Shown piece after piece: positions 36,645 through 45,675 of a stretch of 64,000 bases of DNA. A program made the position numbers and the translations under genes. The notes below the pieces were generated by a model, which saw only the letters and a list, made by a program, of their open reading frames with translations, did not search any database and was not told where the DNA came from. Numbering within the stretch: position 1 is the first letter of the stretch; the number at the start of each line of letters is the position of its first letter. The DNA is from a virus: positions 1 through 64,000 of the IMG/VR virus record IMGVR_UViG_3300013772_000002. One strand, written 5' to 3'.

Positions 36645-37574
36645 ATGCGTAGCCAATCCCTCCTCTTCGATCGCCTGACAACTCATCCGCTCGTCATCGC
36701 CGAAGGCGCGATGAATGATGCCGAGATTCTCACGAAAGGCGCCCCGATCGAGGCGGTCGTTTTTGACATTACCGAGCTCGCCTTCGTTCAGCGCATGCTC
36801 GCACCGCTCGATCGGTGGGCACTCGACAGTTACCCCTGTGTCGTCCCTGTGATCGACACAGACCTCTGGTTCGAGTGGTTTTCCCCCGCTCACGGGACGA
36901 CCTTCGGTCTCTTTGTGCGTGCCGCTGATATGGGGGCGGCAATTGACGGCCAGCTCCGCGACGGCTATCTCATTTGCCACCATCTCGTCGGCGGTCATGC
37001 CTTTATGGAGCGGCCAGCGCAAAGGGACATTCTTCACCTCGGCACCTTTCGCTATGGCGTCGATCGTGAAGGACGCCTCTTCAGTGGTTGGGCTCCTTCC
37101 TTGACCAGTAACTGGGATCGTGAGTTTGGCGAGTTTGGTCCGGAGATGATTCGCGCCTTGCTCTCTCCTCACCTCTTTGCGATGTCTGTGCTGCATAACC
37201 CGACAACTACGGTCGCGCGACACGACCCGGACGATCTTTACGCGCGGCGCTGGGTGAAGAAGTATAAGCGCTCACTCGCCTCCTGGTATGCGATTGATAC
37301 CGAGCCGGAGTTTGACACGGTCAGTGCCGAGCAAACGGGTGCGGAACCCTTTCCGTCGGCTCTTCGTCGCATCCAGCGTGAACCACGCGCGGGTATCGTT
37401 GACTGTCTCAGTCGCTATAACTGGCGGATCGATGACATTCGTGTCGCGACACAGTCCTTTCAGGGATCAGAGAAGCCAATTGTTGCGCCGCCGAGCGGAA
37501 CGCTACTTCTCCCGCCGGCGCCCGCTCGCGTTGTGCCCATCTTCCTGGGTGGCGCACCGGGACACTCTCAATGA
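36645..37574 (+). CDS. Hypothetical protein (309 aa)
   Basis: ATG follows GAAAGGAACATC. A sizeable soluble protein with many Trp, His and Tyr residues (His-His near 110, His-Gly near 85) but no catalytic signature I can name. Pro-rich C-terminus. Its position before dnaE suggests a replication-linked role, which is only a guess. Overlaps the next ATG. Confidence 0.65.
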   Translation: MRSQSLLFDRLTTHPLVIAEGAMNDAEILTKGAPIEAVVFDITELAFVQRMLAPLDRWALDSYPCVVPVIDTDLWFEWFSPAHGTTFGLFVRAADMGAAIDGQLRDGYLICHHLVGGHAFMERPAQRDILHLGTFRYGVDREGRLFSGWAPSLTSNWDREFGEFGPEMIRALLSPHLFAMSVLHNPTTTVARHDPDDLYARRWVKKYKRSLASWYAIDTEPEFDTVSAEQTGAEPFPSALRRIQREPRAGIVDCLSRYNWRIDDIRVATQSFQGSEKPIVAPPSGTLLLPPAPARVVPIFLGGAPGHSQ

Positions 37575-37795
37575 CCATCAATGTGCAGCCGGGAATACGC
37601 GTCGAATTGACGGGCGCTCCAACCGCCGTGACCCTTCGCGGTCGCACCGGGACGGTCGTGCGAGAAGACGAGGACGAGGGCTATGTGATTGTCAATCTTG
37701 ACACCCCCGCCCTGTATCGCCATTTCAACGGCGAAGTTGAAGAGCTGCCGGAAGTAAGGGTGATGACCGACAATCTGCGTATCCTCGGCTCCTAA
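37571..37795 (+). CDS. Small KOW/SH3-like protein (74 aa)
   Basis: ATG overlaps the upstream stop. Gly-Ile-Arg-Val-Glu-Leu...Gly-Arg-Thr-Gly-Thr-Val-Val...Gly-Tyr-Val-Ile-Val-Asn-Leu-Asp is the pattern of a small beta barrel of the KOW/SH3 kind. Probably binds nucleic acid or a protein; role unknown. Confidence 0.6.
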   Translation: MTINVQPGIRVELTGAPTAVTLRGRTGTVVREDEDEGYVIVNLDTPALYRHFNGEVEELPEVRVMTDNLRILGS

Positions 37796-37811
37796 GCGTT
37801 TCTGATGCCAC

Positions 37812-37840
37812 TTGACACGATATATCTAACATGATATAGT
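37812..37840 (+). promoter_or_regulatory. Sigma70-type promoter of dnaE
   Basis: TTGACA, 17 bases, TATAGT; 22 bases before the dnaE start codon. Confidence 0.85.
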
Positions 37841-37861
37841 GGGGGTCATGAGGGAGCGATC

Positions 37862-40800
37862 GTGACAACTGATCCATATATTCATCTTCACCTACATACC
37901 AGCTTCAGCACCGCCGATGGCATTCCCTCGCCCGACCAGATTGCCGAGGCAATCGTTGAGCGCGGGCAGGACGGTTGCGCCATTACGGATCATGGCGCGC
38001 TCCACGGTCTTTTTCCCTTCGACGCGGCGATGCGGAAGGCGGGGAAACACCCCATCCTAGGGGGGGAGCTTTATTTGACGGTTGGACCGATCGTCAAGAA
38101 TAGTGATGGCGCAAAGCCGATTCGGGATAGTTTTCATCTCACCGCGCTTGCCAAGAATGAGATCGGCTATCGCAATCTTCTCGCCCTCAATGCCAAGGCG
38201 TCGATTGAGAATACCTACTATGATAAACCGCGCGTCACGCTGGATTGGCTTGCGGAACATCGCGAAGGTCTCGTTATCCTCTCTGGCTGTATATCCTCAC
38301 TGATTTCCGTCTGCATTCTCGCGGCAAAACTGGAAGGAGCGTGGGGAGACAGGGCACGCGCAAAATCAGGTGTTCGCTTCGGCTATCTCGATGTGGCGCT
38401 AAAACACTTCCTTTGGTTTCGCGAGACGTTTGGCGAAGACTTCTTCGTCGAATTAATGGATCACGGTCTTCCCGAGGAGGAAATAGTTGCCAAGCAACTC
38501 CTCGCCTGGGCAGATCAGTATGAAGTGCCGATTGTCGGCACCAACGACGTTCACTACCTAGAAAAGGATGATTTTCAGATACAGACCGTCATCACTGCCG
38601 CGACGCGGAAGAAGGACGATGATGGCGTCTGGACCGAGGGAATCGGTCACGAAGGACTGCATCTCATGACGGGTGCGGAGATGGCGGTATTACCGCTCTT
38701 TCTCGAACGCCCCGAAGCGCTGACCAATACGCGCGTTGTTTTTGAGCGCTGCGTATTCGATCTGCCCGCGCCACCATCGCTCCTGCCGTCTTTCCCCTTG
38801 CCAAAGGGCGCGAAGGGCATTGAATCGTACCTCTGGGACAAAGTAGTCGCCGGTTGCCACCGGCGCTATGGACATATGTCGGGTGAAGTGCTCGATCGTG
38901 CGACCTACGAGTTTGAGGTCATTCGTGACATGCGTTTCCTCGACTACTTTGCAGTCGTTGAGGAGTTGATCTCCTGGTCGAAAAATAAGGGCATTCGTGT
39001 TGGCCCCGGTCGTGGGAGCGCGGCAGGATCGCTCGTCGTTTATGCGCTCGGTATTACGGATGTCGATCCGCTCCACTTCGGTCTCTTTTTTGAGCGCTTC
39101 CTGAATCCGAATCGTATCTCGATGCCGGACATCGACATTGATTTCGCTGACACGCGACGCGATGAGGTCGTAGCGCATGTGCGAAAAGTCTATGGTGATG
39201 CCCATGTTGCCCAGATATCGACCTATGGCACATTAGCGTCGCGTTCTTCGGTGCGAGCTGTCGCGCGGGCGATGGGAGTCGGGTATCTCGCGAGCGATCT
39301 TCTTGCGAAGCAATTCCCGATGGGTCCGACGAGTCCGCCGATGGCAGAGAGTGCCGCCAGTCCGGCTATCCTCAACTATCTTGCCCAGCAGCCGGACGGT
39401 GAGCGAGAGGAGCTTGAGGAACTCGTCCGTACGGCGGTGACGATTAATGGGCGGATCAATAATGTTGGCCGTCATGCAGCAGGCATCGTGATTTCCGGTC
39501 CGCCGATCCTCGATTACATTCCCGTCGGGCAAATCAAGGGCGAGAAGGTCGTGCAATGCTCGATGCATGAAGTGGAAGACAAGGGACTCCTCAAGATGGA
39601 TTTCCTTGGTCTCACGACATTGACGCTGATCAATGTGGCCGAAGAGTTGATCAACGCCAATCGCGCATCGACACTCGAGCCATTCGCCGTAGCGGATCAG
39701 CCACTTGAAGGACCTGACGCCGACGCGGTCTACGCAATGATGGCGCGCGGTGATGTCTTTGGGTGCTTCCAGCTCGATCAGGCGACGGCATTGGGCATTA
39801 CACGACAGGTAAAACCCCGTCGCTTCGACGATGTTGTGACAATCACTGCGCTTGGTCGTCCTGGACCAATGGAACATGCTCCCCAATTTGTGTCGCGACG
39901 TGAGGGGCGGGAGGCGGTTGTCTACGCCCATCCCGATCTCGAGCCCGTCCTGGGAGATACTTACGGATTCCCCGTTTTTCAGGAGCAGGTGATGCAAATC
40001 GCTCGTGTCCTGGCGGGTTACTCGCTCGCCGAGGCGGATGAACTGCGCAAGGCAATGGGCAAGAAGCTGCCGGTTGAGATGGCAAAGCATCGCGATCGTT
40101 TCCTCGCGGGATGTCGGGGAAAGGGTATCGCCGATAACATCTCGAATCCACTTTTTGATGATATGGAGAAGTTCTCCGGTTACGGGTTCAATCGCTCGCA
40201 TTCGACTTGTTATGCGCTCATTGGCTTCTGGACGGGTTTCCTTTCTTGTCATTATCCGAATGAATTCCTGGCTGCCTTAATGACGAGTGAGTTCGGTAAT
40301 TCCGAGAAAGTTGCGCGTGTGATTGCCGAATCTCGTCATCGCGGAATCGGTATCCTTCCTCCGTCGGTTGATCGTAGTCAATGGGCGTGCACTATTGAAG
40401 GGAGCGCTCTTCGTCTCGGATTGGGCATGGTCAAAGGATTGGGCGCTGACATGGCTCGCCAGATCGCCGCTAGTGCTCCATATGATTCGATCGACGCACT
40501 TTTCTTGCGTATCCCAGCGATTAGTTCCGGAGCCGTCACGGCATTAGTTAAATCTGGGGCGTGCGACCACCTCATCCCCGATCGGTCGCCCAAGCAACGC
40601 GTCGGCGTCTCCGAGCAAGTATCAGCGATGGCAAGACGCGTGCGGGCAATGGTGAAGAAGAATCAGAACGGTCTTCAGACTTCACTCTTTGCGCCAACCG
40701 AGCACTTCGTTCCTCTTCCCCTTGCCGTCCATCCGGACAGCTCATTAAAGGAAACGCTCGAGAATGAGCTCGGGATACTCGGTTGCTATCTGACGCTCTC

Positions 40801-41512
40801 ACCACTTGCTGAGTTGGCAGAGCGTGAGGGACGCGGTGCATCCCTTGCCGATGTGCCGGAGGAAGTTCCGCCCGACGAGGAAATCACCTATGCATTCAAG
40901 GCGCCGCACGACTACGTTGTCGAAGTGCGCGAAATGAATGTCGTCTTGACGAAGGAGTCCCAAGAGTCAATGGCACTCCTAACCGTTGCTGACGCACAGG
41001 GCACGAAGCGTCGTATGGCAGTTTTCCCGCGACTCTATCGCGAGCTGGCGCCGGAGGGTCTCGCACAGGGCGCGCTGATGCGGGTCGTCGCGCGCGCGAA
41101 CATCTACAAAGGCGAGGTCGGTCTTGTCGCCAATGAAGCGCGTATCGTTGCCCTCGGCGACATCGAGCGGATGATGCGTGCGGATGATGCACGGATGCTC
41201 GAAGTCCTGCACGTTTCATTCTCACAGGCACAGTTGGCGACACCAGTCTACATGCGCTTTCTTACAAGCGCCATCAATCGTCCGGAGTTCTCCGGAGACC
41301 GCCCTGTGATCCTCCACACGCCCGATGGCAAGGCGGTACCACTCTCGACGGGCGTCAAGGCCCCACGCGCCATCTGCGAGCACCTGCGCACTCTCTTTGG
41401 GGGTCGCGTGTCCACCGGACCACCCGGACTCCGTTGGCGTGATGAGGCATGGAATTTGTACGACCCAAACGCGGCATTGAGTGAAGAAGACTTCGCCGAC
41501 GTGCCATTTTAG
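37862..41512 (+). CDS. dnaE: DNA polymerase III alpha subunit (DnaE)
   Basis: 1216 aa, the length of cellular DnaE. GTG follows GAGGGAGCGATC. An N-terminal PHP domain begins His-Leu-His-Leu-His-Thr (residues 8-13) and has Thr-Asp-His-Gly near 42. The polymerase core has Gly-Pro-Gly-Arg-Gly-Ser-Ala-Ala-Gly-Ser (about 382-391) and the catalytic Pro-Asp-Ile-Asp-Ile-Asp-Phe (about 421-427). A Phe-Asn-Arg-Ser-His segment near 778 and a C-terminal OB-like region follow. No intein is seen. It gives the phage its own C-family replicase; no helicase or primase lies in this window. Confidence 0.96.
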   Translation: MTTDPYIHLHLHTSFSTADGIPSPDQIAEAIVERGQDGCAITDHGALHGLFPFDAAMRKAGKHPILGGELYLTVGPIVKNSDGAKPIRDSFHLTALAKNEIGYRNLLALNAKASIENTYYDKPRVTLDWLAEHREGLVILSGCISSLISVCILAAKLEGAWGDRARAKSGVRFGYLDVALKHFLWFRETFGEDFFVELMDHGLPEEEIVAKQLLAWADQYEVPIVGTNDVHYLEKDDFQIQTVITAATRKKDDDGVWTEGIGHEGLHLMTGAEMAVLPLFLERPEALTNTRVVFERCVFDLPAPPSLLPSFPLPKGAKGIESYLWDKVVAGCHRRYGHMSGEVLDRATYEFEVIRDMRFLDYFAVVEELISWSKNKGIRVGPGRGSAAGSLVVYALGITDVDPLHFGLFFERFLNPNRISMPDIDIDFADTRRDEVVAHVRKVYGDAHVAQISTYGTLASRSSVRAVARAMGVGYLASDLLAKQFPMGPTSPPMAESAASPAILNYLAQQPDGEREELEELVRTAVTINGRINNVGRHAAGIVISGPPILDYIPVGQIKGEKVVQCSMHEVEDKGLLKMDFLGLTTLTLINVAEELINANRASTLEPFAVADQPLEGPDADAVYAMMARGDVFGCFQLDQATALGITRQVKPRRFDDVVTITALGRPGPMEHAPQFVSRREGREAVVYAHPDLEPVLGDTYGFPVFQEQVMQIARVLAGYSLAEADELRKAMGKKLPVEMAKHRDRFLAGCRGKGIADNISNPLFDDMEKFSGYGFNRSHSTCYALIGFWTGFLSCHYPNEFLAALMTSEFGNSEKVARVIAESRHRGIGILPPSVDRSQWACTIEGSALRLGLGMVKGLGADMARQIAASAPYDSIDALFLRIPAISSGAVTALVKSGACDHLIPDRSPKQRVGVSEQVSAMARRVRAMVKKNQNGLQTSLFAPTEHFVPLPLAVHPDSSLKETLENELGILGCYLTLSPLAELAEREGRGASLADVPEEVPPDEEITYAFKAPHDYVVEVREMNVVLTKESQESMALLTVADAQGTKRRMAVFPRLYRELAPEGLAQGALMRVVARANIYKGEVGLVANEARIVALGDIERMMRADDARMLEVLHVSFSQAQLATPVYMRFLTSAINRPEFSGDRPVILHTPDGKAVPLSTGVKAPRAICEHLRTLFGGRVSTGPPGLRWRDEAWNLYDPNAALSEEDFADVPF

Positions 41513-41527
41513 ATTGAGGAGAATATT

Positions 41528-42394
41528 GTGACTAAGACAAAGACCATTCGCATTGAATTGACGCAGCGTCAGACCGCTCTTATTGACATCGCCAACAAAG
41601 AGCGTGTGCGTCCCTACGACTGGCATGCGACCTTCGATCGCAATTCCGAGCGCTGGTACGCACGCGCCGCGATGACATCTCCTGACGGAACGCGCACCGA
41701 GGTGATGCTGCACCGCTTTCTTCTCGACGAACCGTCCGGTACCGCCGTCCAGTTTATCGACGGTAACCCGCTCAATTGTACCGCCATCAACATGATTGGT
41801 GGTGTACGTAATCGTCTCGCACTGGGGCGCGGCACTTCTCGTTTCAAGGGCGTGTCGTTTGTCTCGAAGAAGAAGGTCAATCCCTGGCGGGCCGAGGTTC
41901 GTTTTGGTGGAATGAAGCATTATATCGGCGGCTTTCCCACCGAAGAAGAAGCCGCAAGCGCCTTTGACGATTTCTGGGAAACTCTTGGCGGTGACCCACG
42001 CCTGACGAACCGGGCAATGATGGCGAGGCGGATGTTGCCAGCGGTCGCGATGGAGGTCGGTGTCGAAATCATGCCTCGGAGGGTTTCGCACAACGCTTCT
42101 GGCTATCGTGGCGTGACACTCTTTAATAAGAAATGGCATCGCGCGACGATCTGGCTTGAAGATAAGACGAAATTGATTGGCTACTTCACGGAGATCACCG
42201 ATGCCGCCCGGGCGTATGACAGGGAGGCGTTTCTTCGCGACGGGGATCGGGCGCGCCTGAACTTCCCTAATGACGATCCGATGGTCTGGGTTGCTCCCCC
42301 TCCCGTCATTCGCGTCCCCCCGCCGCCAAAGCCGGTTTTCCCGCGTGATGCGAAGGATCGGCGGCGGCGCCCCGATCCGATGGCGGCGGCATAG
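41528..42394 (+). CDS. HNH-like protein with two AP2 domains, catalytic site degraded
   Basis: 288 aa. ATG or GTG follows GAGGAGAATATT. Residues about 1-100 follow the HNH-AP2 homing endonuclease pattern, but where Val-Asp-His is normal the sequence reads Val-Gln-Phe before Ile-Asp-Gly-Asn-Pro-Leu, so the catalytic His is missing. Two AP2-type DNA-binding domains follow (about 104-160 and 190-250), each with a Lys/Arg-Gly-Val start and an Ala-Ala-x-Ala-Phe/Tyr-Asp helix. Pro-rich basic tail. It may be a DNA-binding protein derived from a homing nuclease. Confidence 0.8.
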   Translation: MTKTKTIRIELTQRQTALIDIANKERVRPYDWHATFDRNSERWYARAAMTSPDGTRTEVMLHRFLLDEPSGTAVQFIDGNPLNCTAINMIGGVRNRLALGRGTSRFKGVSFVSKKKVNPWRAEVRFGGMKHYIGGFPTEEEAASAFDDFWETLGGDPRLTNRAMMARRMLPAVAMEVGVEIMPRRVSHNASGYRGVTLFNKKWHRATIWLEDKTKLIGYFTEITDAARAYDREAFLRDGDRARLNFPNDDPMVWVAPPPVIRVPPPPKPVFPRDAKDRRRRPDPMAAA

Positions 42395-42823
42395 ATGTAC
42401 GGATCGATCAATTCGTACATAGAGGAATCAACCCAACACGATCTGAACGCGGAGATCGATCGGATCGCTAGGAGGCAGGAGGATATTCTCGTACGCGGTC
42501 GGAAAGCGCTGGAAGTCGCGGCGTTGCTCGCCGTTTCATTCTTTGGTATCAAGATGCCGTCATCGCTCCTCGTGCTTTGCGATGGGCCGCTTCGTGCCAA
42601 TCATCGGCGGACAGACGGACTCATGACGGGTGACGGCATGTGGCAAGAAATACGGTTTGATGGCGATACGCTTGTGCGTGCCGAGCAACGGCATGTCCTC
42701 GAGGAATCGTCAGTGCGCATGGAAGTTTCCGTTCAATTCGGGGAGCGGTTTCGGAAGGCACTCGAAGCGCGCGGGATGCTTGAATACGCGAATGGGGAGA
42801 TTGAGCGATGCTTGAAGACATGA
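42395..42823 (+). CDS. Hypothetical protein (142 aa)
   Basis: ATG directly after the upstream stop. The N-terminal 45 residues are a charged helix and a hydrophobic stretch lies at 43-60; the C-terminal half is helical. Overlaps the next gene by 16 bases. No family recognised. Confidence 0.6.
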   Translation: MYGSINSYIEESTQHDLNAEIDRIARRQEDILVRGRKALEVAALLAVSFFGIKMPSSLLVLCDGPLRANHRRTDGLMTGDGMWQEIRFDGDTLVRAEQRHVLEESSVRMEVSVQFGERFRKALEARGMLEYANGEIERCLKT

Positions 42824-43644
42824 TGCCTTTTGTACTCCTAGACGTAAGTCGTCCCCGGAATGGCGGAAGGATGAGCGAGGACGATATTATTGATATTCAC
42901 GTCTCGTACGCGGCGGGAATATGCACGCGAAAGAACCTCGCGGATCGCTATCATGTTTCCCAAAGACAGATCGGTGCGATCTTGTGTGGGGAACAATATT
43001 TGTTGATCGGTCGAGATAATATGCCGGTCATTCAGAAACACCAAAATAAATTGACCGCTGATGATGCGCGGGCAATTTGTGCCGCGTCCGATATCGGTGA
43101 AACGCAAATGTCGATTGCTGGCCGCTTCGGCGTCTCGGGTGCCAGGGTCAATCAGGTTATCAACGGTTTTGCATGGAGGGAAGCGACGGGGCGTATATGC
43201 CAACGCCATAATCCCTACCATCCGTCTAAACTGACGGGTGAGAAGGTGCGGGCTATCCGTATCGCGTATGCGAAGGGCGATGTGACGCAAGGCGAGATTG
43301 CCATTCGTTATGGAGTTTCGCAATCACTGATATCCAATATTATCCTTGGCATTGCGCACCTAGAAAGCGATGACGAGACGAAGGATGATTACTTCTGGCG
43401 CAAAGTAGATCGCACGGGTGGTTCCAGTGCCTGTTGGGAATGGCAAGGGTCGATAAAGGCAGGGAAGGGTTACGGAATAGTAAAGCGGTCCGGTTCCATT
43501 ATCTCTGCCCATCGATGTGCGTACGAGATGATTAATGGCAAAATTGCCCCCGGAATCACCCTCCGACAAACCTGTCGGAACCCTCGTTGCGTCAATCCCG
43601 CACATATGCAAGAAAAGACAAGGAGGGTACAAGGTGTCGATTAG
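42808..43644 (+). CDS. HNH_3-like protein with repeated HTH units, first His lost
   Basis: 278 aa. Residues about 23-185 hold three helix-turn-helix-like units of the kind Tyr/Phe-x-Val-Ser-x-x-x-Ile/Val-x-x-Ile-Leu. The C-terminal HNH_3 domain has Cys-Trp-Glu-Trp-Gln-Gly, Ala-His-Arg and Cys-Val-Asn-Pro-Ala-His, but Arg-Gln-Thr-Cys where Arg-His-x-Cys is expected (compare 7613-8134). A catalytic residue is therefore replaced. It might now be a DNA-binding regulator. ATG follows GGGGAGATTGAGCG. Confidence 0.8.
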   Translation: MLEDMMPFVLLDVSRPRNGGRMSEDDIIDIHVSYAAGICTRKNLADRYHVSQRQIGAILCGEQYLLIGRDNMPVIQKHQNKLTADDARAICAASDIGETQMSIAGRFGVSGARVNQVINGFAWREATGRICQRHNPYHPSKLTGEKVRAIRIAYAKGDVTQGEIAIRYGVSQSLISNIILGIAHLESDDETKDDYFWRKVDRTGGSSACWEWQGSIKAGKGYGIVKRSGSIISAHRCAYEMINGKIAPGITLRQTCRNPRCVNPAHMQEKTRRVQGVD

Positions 43645-44071
43645 TTACATCAATGGCGATCTCCTCGCCTCAACAATGGAGACCCTCGTCTGTCCGACAA
43701 ACTGCGTTGGCATTATGGGCGCGGGACTGGCGGCAAAATTCGCGCGACGTTTTCCGGAGGTGGCAGATGCGTATAACCGGAGTAGTAAGGATGGTCAGGT
43801 CAGTCCCGGAGTTTTGGTGCTCTCTCGCGGACCCGGAGCACACAATATCCTGATGTTTCCGACCAAGCGTCACTGGCGTGATTTGTCGCGGCTGGAGGAC
43901 ATTGTTGCCGGGCTTGCCAACATTCGGGTTTTTGGAATTCAATCCATCGCCGTACCCGCGCTTGGCTGCGGTCTTGGCGGTCTTGACTGGGAGATTGTTC
44001 GCCCCCTAATGGAGCAGTATCTCGGCGCGCTCGATATTCCGGTGGAAATCTATCCGCCAAAGGAACGATGA
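43634..44071 (+). CDS. Macro-domain protein (ADP-ribose hydrolase type)
   Basis: 145 aa from GTG 43634, after AAGGAGGGTACAAG, overlapping the upstream gene by 11 bases. It has Ile-Asn-Gly-Asp-Leu-Leu (about residues 6-11), the loop Thr-Asn-Cys-Val-Gly-Ile-Met-Gly-Ala-Gly-Leu-Ala (about 22-33), and Ala-Leu-Gly-Cys-Gly-Leu-Gly-Gly-Leu-Asp (about 110-119). These are the ADP-ribose-binding loops of macro domains of the DarG/ALC1 kind. It may remove ADP-ribose placed by host defences such as DarT. No DarT-like partner is next to it. Confidence 0.88.
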   Translation: MSISYINGDLLASTMETLVCPTNCVGIMGAGLAAKFARRFPEVADAYNRSSKDGQVSPGVLVLSRGPGAHNILMFPTKRHWRDLSRLEDIVAGLANIRVFGIQSIAVPALGCGLGGLDWEIVRPLMEQYLGALDIPVEIYPPKER

Positions 44072-44467
44072 ATGATGCCATTAATGGAAACCGCACTGAA
44101 GACGATGCAATTACCCGACATGGACCCCTTCGTTCGTCCCGATGAGACGACACATGTCGACCATCTTGACAAGCGCTGGTACATCCGCGAAGGAGATGAG
44201 GCGATCGGCGCACTTTGTGAAAACATCTCTGAGAAGTATCCCGATACCAAGACAATTAGCGTCGTTTCTTCATCCGGGGTCGAATATCGGGAGACCCCGG
44301 TTATCGGTGGCGGGTTCGTTTATCACCAATTCTATCACTGGGCGACGGCTATCTCCGTTTTTCGGCACGGTCCCTTCGGTATTATTCAAGGAACGTGGGA
44401 GCGGCGTTGCGGCTTCCTGCCGATTTTTACCAGCCCAAAACGACTCGATGGCATTCGTCTCGATTAA
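44072..44467 (+). CDS. Hypothetical protein (131 aa)
   Basis: ATG immediately follows the macro-gene stop. Soluble and mixed fold with scattered His, Trp and Arg. No motif recognised. Last rightward gene before the convergent terminator. Confidence 0.6.
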   Translation: MMPLMETALKTMQLPDMDPFVRPDETTHVDHLDKRWYIREGDEAIGALCENISEKYPDTKTISVVSSSGVEYRETPVIGGGFVYHQFYHWATAISVFRHGPFGIIQGTWERRCGFLPIFTSPKRLDGIRLD

Positions 44468-44496
44468 GGGCGTATCGCTTGACTCCGAGATAGCAC

Positions 44497-44526
44497 AATA
44501 CCCCCGCTCGATCGAGCGGGGGTATT
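44497..44526. terminator. Bidirectional terminator between convergent units
   Basis: A perfect 30-base palindrome (15-bp arms, AATACCCCCGCTCGA and its complement), followed rightward by CTTTT. It lies between the end of the rightward block (44467) and the end of the leftward operon (44540). Confidence 0.85.
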
Positions 44527-44539
44527 CTTTTCGCCTTGC

Positions 44540-45046
44540 CTAATCAGGATCGATCAGCGATCCATCGAAGAGCGGTCGCGCCGCCTCCATCGTCCAGTGA
44601 CCACGTACCGCTCTCCACCTGCCATCATATTGGCAGGAGAAACGGAGGGAGCCAGAGAGTGCGAAGCGAGCGATCTCTACCCTGCCCTTGTGTTTCGCGC
44701 GCTGGAGCGACGGTGGGTTGCCGTAGGAGTGCACCATGCTCCGAGCCACAATCAGTTCGATCGATTGGCCGAAAGAGTTCTGCCAGGTACGCGTTGTCGT
44801 TTCAAGAACGATCAGTGGTCGTGCCGGGAACTGAGCCTCGTGCTCTTCAAATGCCGTCAGAAAGCCGCTCGCTCTTGCTTCGTGATCGAGACCACCAAGT
44901 GAGCCGGATGGTTCGGAGAAAATGAGGTAGTCGCGAATCGGGAAATCCGCGTAATCATCTTCGCGCCCAAGAAGCGGATAGTTGCCGCCGAGATCGATGG
45001 CAAAGCCCAGTTCCTGCATGCGTGGGTCGATATTCCAGATGCTCAA
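44540..45046 (-). CDS. Hypothetical protein (168 aa)
   Basis: Last gene of the leftward nucleotide-metabolism operon; ATG at 45046 overlaps the stop of the HAD gene. Mixed fold, with no known motif. No signal peptide. Confidence 0.6.
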   Translation of the reverse strand: MSIWNIDPRMQELGFAIDLGGNYPLLGREDDYADFPIRDYLIFSEPSGSLGGLDHEARASGFLTAFEEHEAQFPARPLIVLETTTRTWQNSFGQSIELIVARSMVHSYGNPPSLQRAKHKGRVEIARFALSGSLRFSCQYDGRWRAVRGHWTMEAARPLFDGSLIDPD

Positions 45047-45675
45047 GCGGCGCCTTCTTTCTTCAGCCAGAGGTCGCGAACGAAGGCGCCGATCGCGACG
45101 TGACCCCTCATGCGCTTGATTTGTGGAAGGGTTATTTTATTACGATTGTACGACGCATCTAGAAGGAGAAGATCGAGAGGGCGGTCAAAGGTGTAATTGA
45201 GCGCGATGTTCGTCAGTGTCTCCAGGTGATCGTCGATAAAGACGAGGCGTTCGGGTCCGTGGAGGGCGAGTGCCGACATCTTTGTTTCCGGACCGCAGGA
45301 GAGGGATTCCTTGGGACAATACGGCGTCAAGAAACCGTGCGCCTCGAGCCAGGTACGCGTTGTCGTCAGGAGGTGTTCGGGACGGCTGGAACGGAAGTAG
45401 ATTGCACATCCAAGCGTACGCAATGCGAGAACCATTGCCAGTGCACCGCCCATCACGGGCGCGGTCGCGTAGTAGTAGGGATTGTTGTATGCGCTCTCCC
45501 ACCAACGCAGACTCTCCGGGCTCATCCATGGATAGGCATCTGCCGTCCGGAAGGCGGTTGGCGCGGAGAGGGGCTTAGTGGGATGGAGCGTATTCCAGGC
45601 GTTCGTAATGTGACCGCTGACGTCACAAATGACGCCATCAATATCGCAAATGATGCCAATCGATTTGTTGAACAC
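45043..45675 (-). CDS. HAD-family phosphatase/nucleotidase
   Basis: 210 aa, GTG at 45675 sharing a base with the HD gene stop. HAD motif I is Asp-Ile-Asp-Gly-Val (residues 11-15). Arg-Ser-Ser-Arg-Pro (about 95-99) fits motif II, and Phe-Ile-Asp-Asp-His (about 146-150) fits motif IV. A Lys in the Pro-Glu-Thr-Lys segment near 131 would be motif III. Possibly a 5'-nucleotidase or nucleic-acid phosphatase; the neighbours deal with nucleotides. Confidence 0.8.
   Translation of the reverse strand: MFNKSIGIICDIDGVICDVSGHITNAWNTLHPTKPLSAPTAFRTADAYPWMSPESLRWWESAYNNPYYYATAPVMGGALAMVLALRTLGCAIYFRSSRPEHLLTTTRTWLEAHGFLTPYCPKESLSCGPETKMSALALHGPERLVFIDDHLETLTNIALNYTFDRPLDLLLLDASYNRNKITLPQIKRMRGHVAIGAFVRDLWLKKEGAA

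Noticed and set aside
39233-40252. Leftward 339-codon ORF opposite dnaE
   Set aside because: Antisense shadow of the polymerase core; no expression signals.
43634-44467. DarTG toxin-antitoxin pair
   Set aside because: The macro-domain gene is convincing, but neither neighbour shows DarT or other ADP-ribosyltransferase motifs.
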